From NCBI GenBank assembly GCA_030267565.1, contig BRXU01000014.1:558001-622000 (forward strand): a stretch of DNA of 64,000 nt. Reading direction: 5' to 3'. Under the pieces are notes generated by a model, which saw only the letters and a program-made list of their open reading frames with translations, had not been told where the DNA came from and made no database searches. Each line of letters starts with the position of its first letter. Position 1 is the stretch's first letter. Origin of the DNA: Pleodorina starrii. Its lineage: Eukaryota > Chlorophyta > Chlorophyceae > Chlamydomonadales > Volvocaceae. Below, one piece after another: positions 32,939 through 44,452 of this stretch. The position numbers and the translations under genes were made by a program.

Positions 32939-34596
32939 GCCGCCGCTTAAGGTTTGCCGTGGCCCCGCAGACTCAGACGATGGGAGGAATGGCCGCGGGG
33001 GAGCGGAGGGATGCGAGCGGTAGGCTGCTCGGCTGCTCGTGGATGCGACCTGTGGTTGTACGGTAACCGTCGCGCGGAGGCTTCAGAAAGAAATGACGAC
33101 GTGTACGAGGATAGTGATATCGCGTATTTGAGTTTCCCTGGCGCGCACGCAAACAGCGACGGTCCGGTGTTCACCTGCGGCGGCGTCTGGATGCATGGGC
33201 CTCCGTGCGAGGGTAGCAACCCGCTCGCTGCACTTTGAAAACGTGCTGCCATTATTCCGAACGTAACTATTCGAGTAACGCGCTGCAACGGCCTTGCTAC
33301 GATATCTGGCCACAAGAGCTTCAAGGGTTTTGCGCAACGACGTGCTTAACCCAGATCAACGCAAACATTGTGCTGGAAGTAACCCTTCTGAATGCCTTGG
33401 AAATATTTTATGAACTATTGTGGCGCAGTCGATCTACAGTATCGTTTCGATTTCTCGAACCGTACGACACTCGGCTCACCAGCGCGTGCGCCCGCTTCCA
33501 GTCTTCCTGGCTTTCGTACAACTTTTCTCTTGTTAAAGGGCAGCGCGCTGCCGCTGTCATGCACATGGAAATGCACCAGCACATCTTTCACGAGTTTACC
33601 CAAGGACTTCGCCCCTAGCTGGGGTTCGATCCCGCTCGACACGTCCGTCAGAGTCATGTTACCCTACCCAGTAACCAAACCGCCGGCCTGGAAGGCTTGT
33701 CACGAGATCACCCTTCTGGCCCAGCGGCGCTTTCCAGTAAACTCTCGGGGTTCCCGCAGTTCCCGCTGTTGAGGTCCGAGGCCTTATTGCTTGAGGTTGC
33801 TTGTACCCCGCCCCACCAGCGGCGCCCCTGTCGCGCTGCCACTGAGGACTTGAAGCCGTGTCGCGTCAACTGAAAGATGCGGTCGCAGCGTAGGGCATGT
33901 CCCACGGGCACTTACAAGTTCCGGCGGTCGTGGTGGCGCGAAGTTAAGCGCACGTGCGGATAGGCGTCCAGATTCCAGCCCCCCGACAAGCCATCCGAAC
34001 CACAGCGATTCGGAAAGCTTATTGTACATATTGTACATAAACATCGTACCCAAATTGAGGCATTTGCAGGCATCATTATGGGGGACACGGGAGGACACAT
34101 GACGCTCAAAGCTTTTGACCTGTGGTGCGAGGGGAACTAGGCGTGCAATGGTCAGAACCGTGTCGCGCGTGCCACAACATCCTTTCGGTAGAGTATGGCA
34201 AGTCTGACAGATTGCGTAGTGCAATGCGCGGGTTGCGCGCGGGCCCGTTATGAGTTTCCGGGCCTGTCCGCAACGGCCTGTCGGTTTTAGAAATCGGTTG
34301 TCCCTATTGCGCACGCCAGCGATGCCAGGAGAGCTATATATCGCGTTGCGGCATATTATGTTTATGGTTACACAACGGGCTTGCTTAAGCACAGAAGGAA
34401 TATGTTTCATGCGGTGTGCGTGCGCAACCTTCCGTGCGGAACCGACTGATCGCCGTGACAACCTTGGACGCTTTAGTCCTCGGCACTTTCAGGGTGCAAG
34501 TCTGGCAGATAATATTTTGTTTGTTACCGAAATCAAGATACGTTGAGCACACAGAATATCTGCATCGCACCACTTAAGCGACAGTCTGGATCAACA
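32939..34596. other. Intergenic region between divergent genes
   Basis: Separates the helical-repeat gene (left, minus) from the first S2P-like gene (right, plus). AT-richer than its neighbours from about 33230 to 34580. One long minus-strand open frame (33784-34461) has no recognisable composition or family features. No gene supported. Confidence 0.5.
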
Positions 34597-37360
34597 ATGT
34601 CATGGAACGATGCCGGCAGGTTTCCTTGGAGCCTTCCGCTTGGTAGCGTCCTGAGGATTCCAATTCGCCTGCATGGTAATTTCAAATCTGGCATTTAAAG
34701 AAAAACGCGGAACCACGACCAAGCTGCAGTCGGAGAGTGTTAGATGGCTTGGCACAAAAAACGCAACGCTCCCGCAGCTCCCGCAGCTCTGGCGCTGCAA
34801 TTTCGTTATAGGGGCGTGTTCGATGAAAATCAAAACATCTGGATCGAATGGCGGTCGCTTAGTCCTTGATTTCTGCACCAAACACGCCCCTTTTCCCTTT
34901 CAGTGTTCCTCCTCCAGGCTCTCCTCCATTTCATTCGCTTTTGGCCCTCGTACGCCTTCTCTTTCCCTTCACCAATATCCGCAGTGACCTTCTTCATAGT
35001 GCTTCTCGTTTACATTCTTGGCTCCGTCGGCAGTAACGGCTGGCCCGTCCTCCTGGCGTTTATGCTGATGGGCCCCGTGTTGCTCCTCACCATCCTTGTT
35101 CATGAATTGGGCCACTGCTTCGCCGCTCGCTCCATCGGCGGCACCGTTAATACCATAGTGCTGTGGCCGCTGGGCGGCCTGTCTTCCGTATCGTACTACA
35201 CGACGTACAAAAGTGAGTGCAGACTGCCGGACAGGCGCACTACGAACAGTGCGGCGCCGTACCCTGATATGCTGTAAAGGTATGGACGAGCATGTACAGG
35301 CATGTATCGGCTCGCAGATGGTTCTCGGTTCTCGGCAATCCCACTCCCGCATGTGCCTCGCTTCTGCTCGCCTTCTTCTCCACCCGACTGCACTGTCTCC
35401 GCCCATCCGCCGCAGCCGCCCTCAACGCTCCATCCCCTGCCCCTCCTCCCGCCAACTTGTCCCGACGCCCCCAACCCCGCCGCCCAGCAGTGCTTCTAAC
35501 TCCCCGCTGCCGTCCCCGCCTCCGTCCCCGCCTCCGCCTCTTCCTCCCCCTGCAGAGGCAACGTGGGTAGCCCTAGCTGGGCCCCTGACCCACATCCCCC
35601 AGGTGGGGCTCTGGCTGCTGCTGCTGCTGCCCTCCTACCACGCGTCAACTGGCAGCTGGCACATCGCCCTCAGGCCGCCGAGCTTCGTGGGGGAGCGTCA
35701 CTTTGGACACGCGCTGTGCGTATACGCGATCTACGTGAGTCCGCGAACGCGAACTTCCTGGCTTGGCGTGCTGCTGCGCCGCCGAAAAGGGGAGGTTGTA
35801 TGCTGCTGAATTGCTGACGTATCCACATCCACATCCACATCCCGGGGCACACGCCCTCAATCTGACGGAAGTGCATGGTATGACCCCCCGAATCCTTCTG
35901 ATTCGATACCGTTCACGGGCTCCGGCTTATACGTGGATAACCCCCCGCCCCCCAAACCCCCGAACCTCCCCGGCCCCCAGCTCAACTTCGCCCTGCTCGC
36001 GCTCAACCTGCTGGTCCCAGCCTACCCCCTCAAGGGCGCCAACCTGTTTGCGCTGCAGCTGCGGGCTGCGGGTGCCAGCATGCGCTCCACCGCCACCGCC
36101 GCCACCGCCATCTCGGCGCCGCTGGGGCTGGCGCTGTTTGCGTTGGGCTGCCTGGAGAGCTCCGTGCTCATGACGCTGGTGAGGAGTGCCTGTGTGTGTA
36201 TGTGTGTGTATGTGTGTGTATGTGTATGTGTATGTGTGTATGTGTGTGTGTCGTTACAGTATCTGACCGGGCCCTGACGCTGGCCAGGGGCTGCTAACCC
36301 AGCCCCGACGGAAAGACCGCCTAAGCACTCTCCCCCTTGCGGTGGGAGAAGGGCGTGAGGGGCCGCTACCCCCTCCTGCTCGACGCAGAGCTGGCTGCGT
36401 CGTATACCCCATATACGGGTGTACGGCGCAGCGGCTCCCCAAAAGCTTGAGCTCACAGCCTGCCTTATACGGCAGCTGGGCCCTTCGTCCGCACAAACAG
36501 CAGTCGCGCCGGCGCACTACGCGGCGCCCGCGCTGTCCTGCCCGCCCTGAAGTCCTTGCAGCGCCGGGGCGCCCGGCCGGCCTGCTACCGGCTGGCGGTG
36601 CTCCTCTAGGCGCGAAAACAAAGCGCTGAGAACCTGCCCCGAGCTTGGTCCGGCTCGTGGGCGGTCAGCACCAAAGGAGAACCCAAGACAGCGCGCGCCC
36701 TACCCCTGCTACTACTCCTACTACGACGGCCCCGGAGAGGCCGGGGGGTGGCCCCTAGAGGCCGAGCTCCAGAGCGCCGCTTGGCCTCGACGCGGCAGGA
36801 GGTCGGGAGCGGGCCTTGCGGTGTGTGTGTGTGTGTGTGTGTGTGTCGTTACAGTATCTGACCGGGCCCTGTGTGTGTGAGTGGGGGGGGGGGGAAGAGA
36901 CAAAGAAAGAGAGACGGCGAGACGGGGGGGAGAGAGGCAGAGGGTGCCTGCGCGCTGCCGCGCCGGGGAGCCACGCGACGCGCCTGGCCTCGCGACGTGT
37001 GAAGCCTGAAGCGACGCATCTGCCCTCCGCGCTCCCGCCCCTCCCCCCCGGCTCCCACCACGCATCTCACGGCAGGTGGCCCTAGCCATCCTCTTCTCCA
37101 CCGCCCAGCTCCTCGCGGCGATCCGGGACGACGAACTGGCAGAGCACCCCCTGTTCGCACCGGTGCGTAACGACACCGGCGCGGGGCCTCCAGCAGCGAC
37201 GGCGGCAGCGGCGGGCGGCGGCAACAGTGTCGAACCCCCCGGCGAATTTCGTGGCGGCGGCGTCGGCAGCAGTGGCGGCGCCTTTGCTGGCGGGCCGCCA
37301 AGCTTCAATGGCAGGGCCTATCCCTCGCCGCCGTCGCAGTACGGCGGCAATGCCGTGTAG
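34597..37360 (+). CDS. Site-2-protease-like (M50) membrane protein A; second catalytic motif lost
   Basis: Exons join(34597..34675, 34985..35212, 35556..35734, 35981..36178, 37076..37360), 322 residues. The fold is a multi-pass membrane metalloprotease. HELGH at residues 66-70 sits in a hydrophobic helix and supplies the two zinc histidines and catalytic glutamate; LAGPLTHIPQ is also present. The third zinc ligand should come from a NPxPxLDGG motif, which in the paralogue downstream is PAYPLDGGR. Here the same place reads PAYPLKGAN (residue 180 is Lys), so the metal-binding Asp is missing and proteolysis is unlikely. Exon lengths 228 and 198 and all intron phases match the paralogue, proving tandem duplication. 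The C-terminal 60 residues are Gly/Pro/Ala-rich. The open frame is intact, so this may be a pseudoprotease rather than a pseudogene. Intron 4 holds an insertion. Confidence 0.88.
35907..35941 (+). repeat. Dispersed repeat family A, copy 2
   Basis: Core ACGGGCTCCGGCTTATACGT then GGATAAC, followed by a C run. Lies in intron 3 of S2P-like gene A, about 40 bases upstream of its acceptor. Confidence 0.75.
36190..36870 (+). repeat. GT-rich microsatellite interrupted by an insertion
   Basis: GTGTGTAT-type repeats run to 36250, and (GT)n resumes at 36821-36846. Both GT tracts are followed by the identical stretch CGTTACAGTATCTGACCGGG and then CCCT, showing that one locus was split. Confidence 0.8.
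36276..36820. mobile_element. Insertion of about 545 bp flanked by direct repeats of at least 32 bp
   Basis: The sequence GTGTGTGT plus CGTTACAGTATCTGACCGGG plus CCCT occurs at 36244-36275 and again ending at 36870. Between them lies unrelated, partly coding-looking DNA that starts GACGCTGGCCAGG and ends GGGCCTTGCG. Long target-site duplications of this kind fit target-primed retrotransposition (a 5'-truncated LINE or a SINE). No poly(A) tail, reverse transcriptase or clear tRNA promoter boxes were identified. Lies wholly inside intron 4 of S2P-like gene A. Confidence 0.55.
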
Positions 37361-37805
37361 AGCTGTAGATAGATACCGGTAGTGCTCCTGCAAAAGGACT
37401 CGCGCGAGTTGTGTGTGTGTGTGTGGGGGGGGGGGGTGCGGCCCGGCCGCCATGCATGGGAATTTTGGAAGCATGGACGAGGGGTTTGGAGGGCAAGGTC
37501 CACCGGAACTGCCAATGTTTGTTGTTGTGGGTTGTTACAGTGGGCTCCAGACCTTGCTTCGGAGGTGCCATGCTCGAGTGGTATATTGGGTATAAGCAAA
37601 GATGAGCTCGAGTAATGTACTGTCTGCATACATTTTGTACAATGGGTCAGCCTCGCGCGGCCCAGGTCTTCTTCTACTAGGGTACGGCAGCCAACGAAAC
37701 GGTCAAGGAACATTTTCTAACAGGGCAGGTATGTATTACCCCCGACCTCGCCGAGCTTCAAGTATTATTATTTTTTTGCGAAACACTGCTTCAGTGATAA
37801 GAACC

Positions 37806-40800
37806 ATGCCGTGGCACCCGGACGATGCTGACTACAACAAGTTTCCTTGGAGCATTCCGCTCGGGAGAATTTTCAAGATTCCAGTTCGCCTGCACGGTAT
37901 GCATGGATTAATACATTATATCAGACTAAAACAATAGCAGCTGAAGGACGCCCACGTTCGCTCCAGTAGGAGCTCGTGTGTCTCGCTAGTCGCTTGTTCG
38001 ACGCACGATTGCACCAGCTTTGGCACGCGCCCCACACCCTTATAAATAGGATAAATTGCGTGACATATTCTTGAGGACGCTGCCGCATGGTCGAAGCCTG
38101 TTTTGCGTTTCGAGACGGCACTCGCGAGCAAGGGCGCGCGTCCGTGCTTCTTCCCGCTTCCTCCCTACGGTTCACCCTTGCAACCGCTTCTCCCCACCCA
38201 CGCCACGTGTACATTCCAATTGAGCACATTCTCAAATCATTGAGGTATACCAACCAAGGCAGCATGGCCTTCGCCTTCGCTTCACGGTCGCCGGCCCCGT
38301 CGGCGGCTTCGCCCTGCGGGTGGTTGACCGCAGCGCCCTTCCCTCCCGAAATCCCACTCGGCCCCCACCCCACCTCGTCACGCTCCTCCTGACCGCATCA
38401 CCCCTTTCCCTTACCCCTTTTCCTTCCTGCGTTTCAACCCCCTTCCCTCCCGCCCTCCCTCCCTCTCCCTCCCTCTCTTCCTCCCTGCTTCCCCACAGTG
38501 ACCTACTTCATCGTGCTACTGGCGCAGGTGCTAGGCTCCATCTATTACAGCACCTGGCACGTGCTCCTGTGGCTCATCGTCGCCGGCCCCGTGCTGCTGC
38601 TCACCATCCTCGTCCATGAGTTGGGCCACTGCTTGGCCGCCCGCTCCATCGGCGGCACCGTCGACAGCATTACGCTGTGGCCGCTGGGCGGCTTAGCATA
38701 CATGTCCTACAATACGACTTACGCGAGTGAGTATGGCCGACGGATGCCGTACGGATATGCCGTAGCTCGCCATTGTCGTACTACGCGTCGCCGACGCAGA
38801 CCGCCAGATCGCCAGGTCGCAAGAGTCAGTCAGCAGCCGCGTGAGGCCCTTCGCCCTTGTCTTCATCAGCCTCTAATGAGGAGTACGGCAGTACGGCACA
38901 CAAGCCCTCCGAAACCATAACGGCACACAACTACCACCAATGACCTGATGAGGCTTTTTCCGTTTTCCGGAGGGGCCCCCAGCTGGCCGCTGCTCTGCTG
39001 CGTTCGGAAGGCCACCTCCGCCTCACGCCTTTGCCCGCTATCGGAGGCGCAGAGCATGACGGGGCGAGATGGTCCCGAGCACAACAAGCCGCGCTCCGCG
39101 CCTCCGACAGCGGGCAAAGGCGCCAGGCGGAGGTGGCCCCTGAACGCAGCAGAGCAGCGGCCAGCTGGGGCCCCCTCCGGAAAACGGAAAAAGCCCCATC
39201 AGGTCATTTGTGGTAGGCCTTAACGCCTTTTGCCTCGAAGCTCCGCTAGCCGCATCCGATTCCGCATTCCGGTACTTTCCAGCAATGGCACCAACAACAC
39301 GAACAGTAGCAGCAGCAAACAACAACACGAACAGTAGCAGCAGCAAACAACAACCGGCCTCTGACCTCACTGTCAGGACCGCGCTGAACTCCCGTTGCGT
39401 TCCCGCCGCCGCCCTCGCCGCCTTCACCTCTCCCTGCCCCCCCCGCGTAGAGGCCATCTGGGTGGCGGCCGCCGGGCCCCTGACCCACATTCCCATGCTG
39501 GTCATTTGGCTCCTGCTGCTGGGGGCCGCCTTCAAATCCACCACCGGGCACTGGAGCACCTCGCTCCGAATGCCCCCCAGCGACAAGAAACACTTTGGCC
39601 ACGCGATCTGCGCATACAGCGTGGTGGTGAGCGTGTGTGTGGATGTGGGTGTGTATTTCCCTTCCCCCAGCCTCGCCCCAGCCTCGCCCCCGCCCGCGGG
39701 CGTTGGGCCTGCTAACTTCCAGTTCCCAACTAACCCAACCGGGACCGCGTGCCAGCGCCCATGGGTGCCCGTACCACTAATCAGCGACTGCTACCGGTAA
39801 TACTGGCAACGTCCAAAACGGGCACCGTTCAGGGTTCATGGGCTTTTCAGTTTAGCTTAGTAACGGCTTTCGGCGGCAGCCACACGGACGAGCCACACGT
39901 TTCTGGCTACCAACACAGCACACACCTCGCACCCTCCCCCACCTCCCACTAGCCCGCACGGCCTGCCGCACCCTTCCCCACCTCCCACAAGCACGCTGTG
40001 TCCCAACTTTCTCTCTTCCCGTCCACCGCTACGGGCTCGTCTGCATTGCCCCTGGCTCCCTGCCGCCCTGGCCCCGGCTCCCTCTCTTCGCTCCCCCGCG
40101 CTCCATTGGCTCTCCTCGACAGCGCCGCCCTGCGCCCCCCGCTCCTCTCCCTTCCGCCCCCCTCTCTTCCTCACTCCCCCCACCCCCAATCCGCCTGCAG
40201 CTCAACCTCTGCCTCTTCCTCTTCAACTTGTGCATCCCGGCCTACCCGCTGGATGGCGGCCGCATCCTGACTAACGCGCTGCTGATTGCGGGAGTGCATC
40301 TGCGCACCACCGCCATCGTCGTGGCGGGCACCGCGGCGGCCATGGGGGTGGGGCTGCTCATCTTTGGCTTCGTAGAGTTCCAAATGATGACGATCCTGGC
40401 AAGTTGTTGTTGTTGTGTCGGTGGTGGTGGTGGGGGTGGGGGTGGTGATGGTGGGGGTGGTACAGTGGGCTCCAGACAAGGCAAATTGGAGTTCCGAGTG
40501 AGCCGTGAGCTCTCCAGTGCACCCGGACCCGGAACGGTCCCACTGGTTGCTGCGGTGCATACGGTGCCGCACCCGATGGATGCTGCTGCTGCTGCTGCCG
40601 AATCACAAACAGCAGAAGGTTGTTCTGTCTGTTTGGTGGTGGTGGTGGTGGTGGTGGTGGTGGGGGTGCTGGTGGGGGTGATGCAGTGCGCTCCAGAGCC
40701 TTCTCGGGGGGTCACCGTGCCCTTGGCCGCTCTGCGCCCTTTGCACTCCGTTGCACTCCATTACCCGCAGCCGCCGGGTTACACGCTCCACGGCTGCACC

Positions 40801-41360
40801 GGCTGACAACCTTGTCTTGACATTACCATACACACATACACACACGCATACACACACACGCATACAAACACACACACACACCCCGAAATCCTCTCCCCTG
40901 ACTCCCCTCCCCCCCCCCCCCGCGGGGCCCCGACCACCCGCGGAACCCGCTCCCTCCCTCCCAGGTAGCGGTCTTCGTTCTCTTCGCCACCCTAGAGCTC
41001 TTCTTGGCGATCCGCAGGAACAAGCTTGCGATGCACCCCCTCTTCGCGTCCCTCGGCTCCGTGTACGAAGTGACGGTGGCGGCGTTGGCGCCGAGGGGGG
41101 CGGCGGGCTTGGCGCCGAAGGGGGCGGCGGGATTGGCGCCGAAGGGGGCGGCGGCGGGCGGCGCCACTCCAGGTGTCCCTCCCGCCGCCGCCGCCCCCGC
41201 CCCCGTCACGAGCTACACTTCGAAATGGGGCGGGACGGCGCCGGGGCCCCCGGCCGGGCCCTCCGGGTTCCCGTCCGGTCCCCCCATGCCCGGCGAAGGC
41301 TACCCCAACGATAACCCACCGCCGCCGTCGCAATACCACGCCGGGAACCACCCCGTGTAG
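37806..41360 (+). CDS. Site-2-protease-like (M50) membrane zinc metalloprotease B
   Basis: Exons join(37806..37896, 38499..38726, 39451..39626, 40201..40398, 40965..41360), 362 residues. It has HELGH at residues 70-74 and PAYPLDGGR (Asp183) in a later helix, the two motifs that bind zinc and catalyse intramembrane cleavage in site-2 proteases such as SpoIVFB and S2P; both are intact. The N-terminal KFPWSIPLG block is shared with gene A, as are all four intron positions and phases. The fourth intron begins GCAAGT (40399), a GC-AG intron, where gene A has GT. The C-terminal exon adds an alanine-rich repeat (LAPKGAAG units) and a Gly/Pro tail. Substrate and organelle are unknown; a chloroplast or other endomembrane location is possible. 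The 3' UTR has several TGTAA signals. Expected to be an active protease. Confidence 0.92.
38931..39216. mobile_element. Fold-back (hairpin) MITE-like element, 286 bp
   Basis: Arms 38931-39056 and 39091-39216 are about 126 bp each and roughly 90% or more complementary. They begin CTACCAC and contain AATGACCTGATG and TTTTTCCGTTTTCCGGAGG. Loop of about 34 bases. No clear target duplication seen. Lies in intron 2 of S2P-like gene B and is absent from the matching intron of gene A. Confidence 0.8.
40399..40700 (+). repeat. GTT/GGT-rich tracts at the start of S2P-like B intron 4
   Basis: Trinucleotide-like GTTGTTGT and GGTGGTGGG runs begin right after the GC donor and recur near 40630-40680. The segment GTACAGTGGGCTCCAGA recurs in similar form at 37537 (gene A 3' side). 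Confidence 0.7.
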
Positions 41361-42702
41361 GCCTTGTCGCAAACTGTAATAACGGTAAAGTAGACCTTGT
41401 CACAAACTGTAATAACTGTAAAGTAGGCCTTACAGTCACAAACTGTAAAAACGGTGAAAGAATAAGTACCAGTAGGTTTGGGAGGACACGGCGATGGACA
41501 GCGGTACGGCAGCAGGGAGCCGGTTGCAGCAGGGGGCTGACTCGGCGAGTGACCGAGAGGTGGGACGAGCGGGCGGGTTGGCGGCGGGACGCTGGGGGGC
41601 GATGAATTGCCGCCATGAGGGGGAAATAATCCCCAAACAGCAGGAGATCCGCAGCGCGGGAACGGAGGTGGCGACCGCACCTCCACCACCACGAGGGGTA
41701 AGGGAAGAAGAACCGCAGCGAGGAGGGGGCGTGGAGGCGTGGAAGGAGCGGTGCGGGTTGTTGACTCTGTCCTGCCGGGTCAAGAGCTGTTCGTTGTCTC
41801 GATTAGCGCAATTCATTTTATTATTACTTCGTGATGCGGGAACTCGCCTGTCGTGACGAGGGAGCAAGACTTGCACGTGCGAGTTGGGAGGCACTGTCCC
41901 GAAACTGCATCCGCCGAGGACTTTGTTGAAGGTCGTCGTCGTCGTTGAGTGCGATCGGGGAGGCGCGTGGTCGGGAGGTGTGGTAAGGAGAGGAATCCCC
42001 GGGGATATGACCCATGGGTCGCAGCTCGCAGGAACTATGATACTAGCAGATGGCGAGGGCAGCCGTTGCAGCCACGGTGAGCAGGTTTCGCCGCTCGTGT
42101 GCGTGCAGGCGTATGGTTGCTGTAACCGTGGACACGAGTGAGAGACTCGCTTGTTCCTCGCGCTTTCAGGGAAGCATGGGCTTCCGTTTGGCTCGCATGA
42201 CCAGTGCAAGTACCAGCCACAATGAGATATGAGAGGACGGCATCTGAAAGCGTTCTGAGTGCAGCCACTCCTCCTCACTTTGGAGATGGCTGCTTCTCCC
42301 TCGGTTCGCCGTGGGATCGACACATGGCTTGCTACGCATCTTCCCTACCTGTCCGCCCAGGCCATGTGGAGTCCACAGAGGTGGCCTAAGTGCGGATAGG
42401 GGCGTGACAATTGTTGCATTAACACCTATTTGGAGGCAAGCGTCAAGCACTTGTCAGGACTGGCGAGCACGACTAGTGAGGCCATTATGACTACCTGACT
42501 TGTCGACCGGAAGCATCCAACAATTTACGTCATCCCACTAGCAACAAGTAAGAAGGCCTTGAGCGGCGTCTGAAGCTTTTGTGTATGTAGTCGGTTGGGT
42601 TGGTTGTTGCAGGGCCCATCTGGCATGCTCCAGGAGTCCGGCTGCATTTACTCGCTCTGCGGCCCTGCAGCTCTCCCTCTTTGCCCACGAGCCGTCGGAA
42701 AA
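41361..42702. other. 3' region of protease B and upstream region of RPL27A
   Basis: 41366-41450 holds three near-copies of an A-rich unit containing CACAAACTGTAA. Further right, 42620-42700 is pyrimidine-rich just before the RPL27A start (CTCTCCCTCTTTGCCC), as is common in ribosomal-protein 5' UTRs. A minus-strand open frame over 41436-42323 has no convincing protein character. Confidence 0.55.
41375..41379 (+). terminator. Poly(A) signal TGTAA for protease B (first of several)
   Basis: TGTAA 15 bases after the stop, with further copies at 41409, 41417 and 41444 within a tandem repeat. Which one is used cannot be told. Confidence 0.55.
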
Positions 42703-44310
42703 ATGACCACCAGTAGGTTTTCGCATTTGAGCTTGTTATGTTTGGCCGCCGCCCCTAGTGTAACTTTTCGGCGCAAACTTCAGCCGACAAAGCCATGACT
42801 TGACTGCATATAATTTAATCGACTAGCACAGCGATGTCAAGCCTAGCAGGCCGTCAAAATTCTTATCAAGCCCTGCCGCCGGTTGTCCGCAGGGTTCAAG
42901 AAGAACCGGAAGAAGCGCGGGCACGTCAGCGCGGGCCATGGCCGCGTTGGCAAGCACCGCAAGCACCCAGGTGGTCGTGGTAACGCTGGTGGCCAGCACC
43001 ACCACCGCATTATGATGGACAAGTACCACCCTGGCTACTTCGGCAAGGTGAGCTTCGACCTACAGCTACTCAGCGGCGGACGTGGAGCAGGAGCTTTGCT
43101 AAAGGATTTTCAGATAAAAATGGCAGAGGCGCTCACGTGTCAGCGGCCTGGGCAGCCGCCAGCAGTTGATAGCTGCGGTTCCAGCATGCTGCTGCCCAGT
43201 AATACATATCAGCTGCAATAAGTTTCATCCATTATCCAGCGGATTCCATTTGTTTAGACGGAGCTTGTGTGTACGTGGCATGGTCGCGGCGTGATGCATG
43301 AACAGCCAAAGTGAAAAGGCGCCGCGGGCATCTGACGGCATACAAATCGTGTGCACTACAGGTTGGTATGAGGCACTTCCACTACACGCGGAACCCGTAC
43401 CACTGCCCCATCATCAACCTGGACAAGCTGTGGACCCTGGTTGGCGAGGAGGTGAGCGCTGCCATTTAATACAAATGGGGGCGATACGTTGGCATACGAG
43501 GAGGTGGGGAGGGTGGCACGGAACTGTTGTTACCGGAGCTCGCTCCTTGGGTCCACGGCTGGGAGCTCCCGGGGGGCGTGTCCTATGGCACCTACTGTGT
43601 TGGGGGTGTTGATCTCCCCCCTGTTCGCTAGATCATGTCTTTTCAGTGACTGATTATGTGTGATTATGCGTGCGCTTGGCAATTTAGTGGGATTTACACG
43701 TCTGTCAAGTGTTTGGGTTGCACGACATGTTCAGTACTTTCTGCGGGTCCGGGGGCGCACGCGCACTCGTCGCCCGGAAACCCATTCATGACTCAGTTCT
43801 TAGGGTCATCCTCCTTGATTCCATTAATGGCGGAATGCGTTTTAGGGAGGAAGATCAATTTGTACGGGTTGTGCGCTGGGCCCCGCCAATCCTGGGTCAT
43901 GGTATTCGTATCAACCCTGTCCCTACGGACGTCCGAAGCATGCACCGGCTTGCATCGGGTGCGCGTTCTGGGCCCCGCTGATCCTGGGTTCACGATGCTT
44001 TGGTCTGGTCAAGGCTGCGCCCATGTATGGGTAAATCTGGAGCTGGCGCTGGTCCGGCAGGGATTCCGACTAACTGTGAGTTCCCGAAACCCCCGGCCCC
44101 CTTGCCATTTTGCCCGAGCAGGCCCGCGAGCAGGCCGCTAAGGACAAGAGCTCTGCTCCCGTCATTGACGTGACGAAGTACGGCATTTCGAAGGTGCTGG
44201 GCAAGGGCCAGCTGCCGGAGCAGCCCGTTGTGGTGAAGGCCAAGTTCTTCTCGTCTCTGGCTGAGAAGAAGATTCGCGCCGTGGGTGGCGACTGCATCCT
44301 CACCGCATGA
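42703..44310 (+). CDS. RPL27A: 60S ribosomal protein L27a (uL15)
   Basis: Exons join(42703..42712, 42893..43047, 43362..43451, 44122..44310), 147 residues, the normal length for eukaryotic L27a. The first exon codes only Met-Thr-Thr plus one base. It then runs [18 protein letters not shown] with the basic, Gly-rich rRNA-binding segment [34 protein letters not shown], the [10 protein letters not shown] block and the globular C-terminal domain ending GGDCILTA. It is a core large-subunit protein near the peptidyl transferase centre. Alanine/proline expansions typical of neighbouring genes are absent and codons are strongly C-ending, as expected for a highly expressed gene. A TGTAA signal lies 137 bases after the stop. 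Confidence 0.97.
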
Positions 44311-44447
44311 GCGTTGCGCTTCTGCTCAACGGCCCCGCCGTCCTGGTGCGCGCCGCGATGAGCTGGGCTGTTGGAGCTGTCCGCCGACAGCTGTTGCCCG
44401 CGAAATTGCTGCCAGCCAGCGCACCGTCGCGTGGAGCCTTGACCTTG

Positions 44448-44452
44448 TGTAA
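44448..44452 (+). terminator. RPL27A: Poly(A) signal TGTAA for RPL27A
   Basis: First TGTAA after the RPL27A stop codon, at a usual distance. Confidence 0.65.

Noticed and set aside
34597..41360. A single large S2P gene with ten exons
   Set aside because: Each half has its own start, HELGH block, C-terminal tail and stop; exon phases repeat exactly, so they are two genes.
41436..42323. 295-codon minus-strand open frame
   Set aside because: No domain, odd composition and overlap with a repeat-rich 3' region; expected by chance at this GC content.
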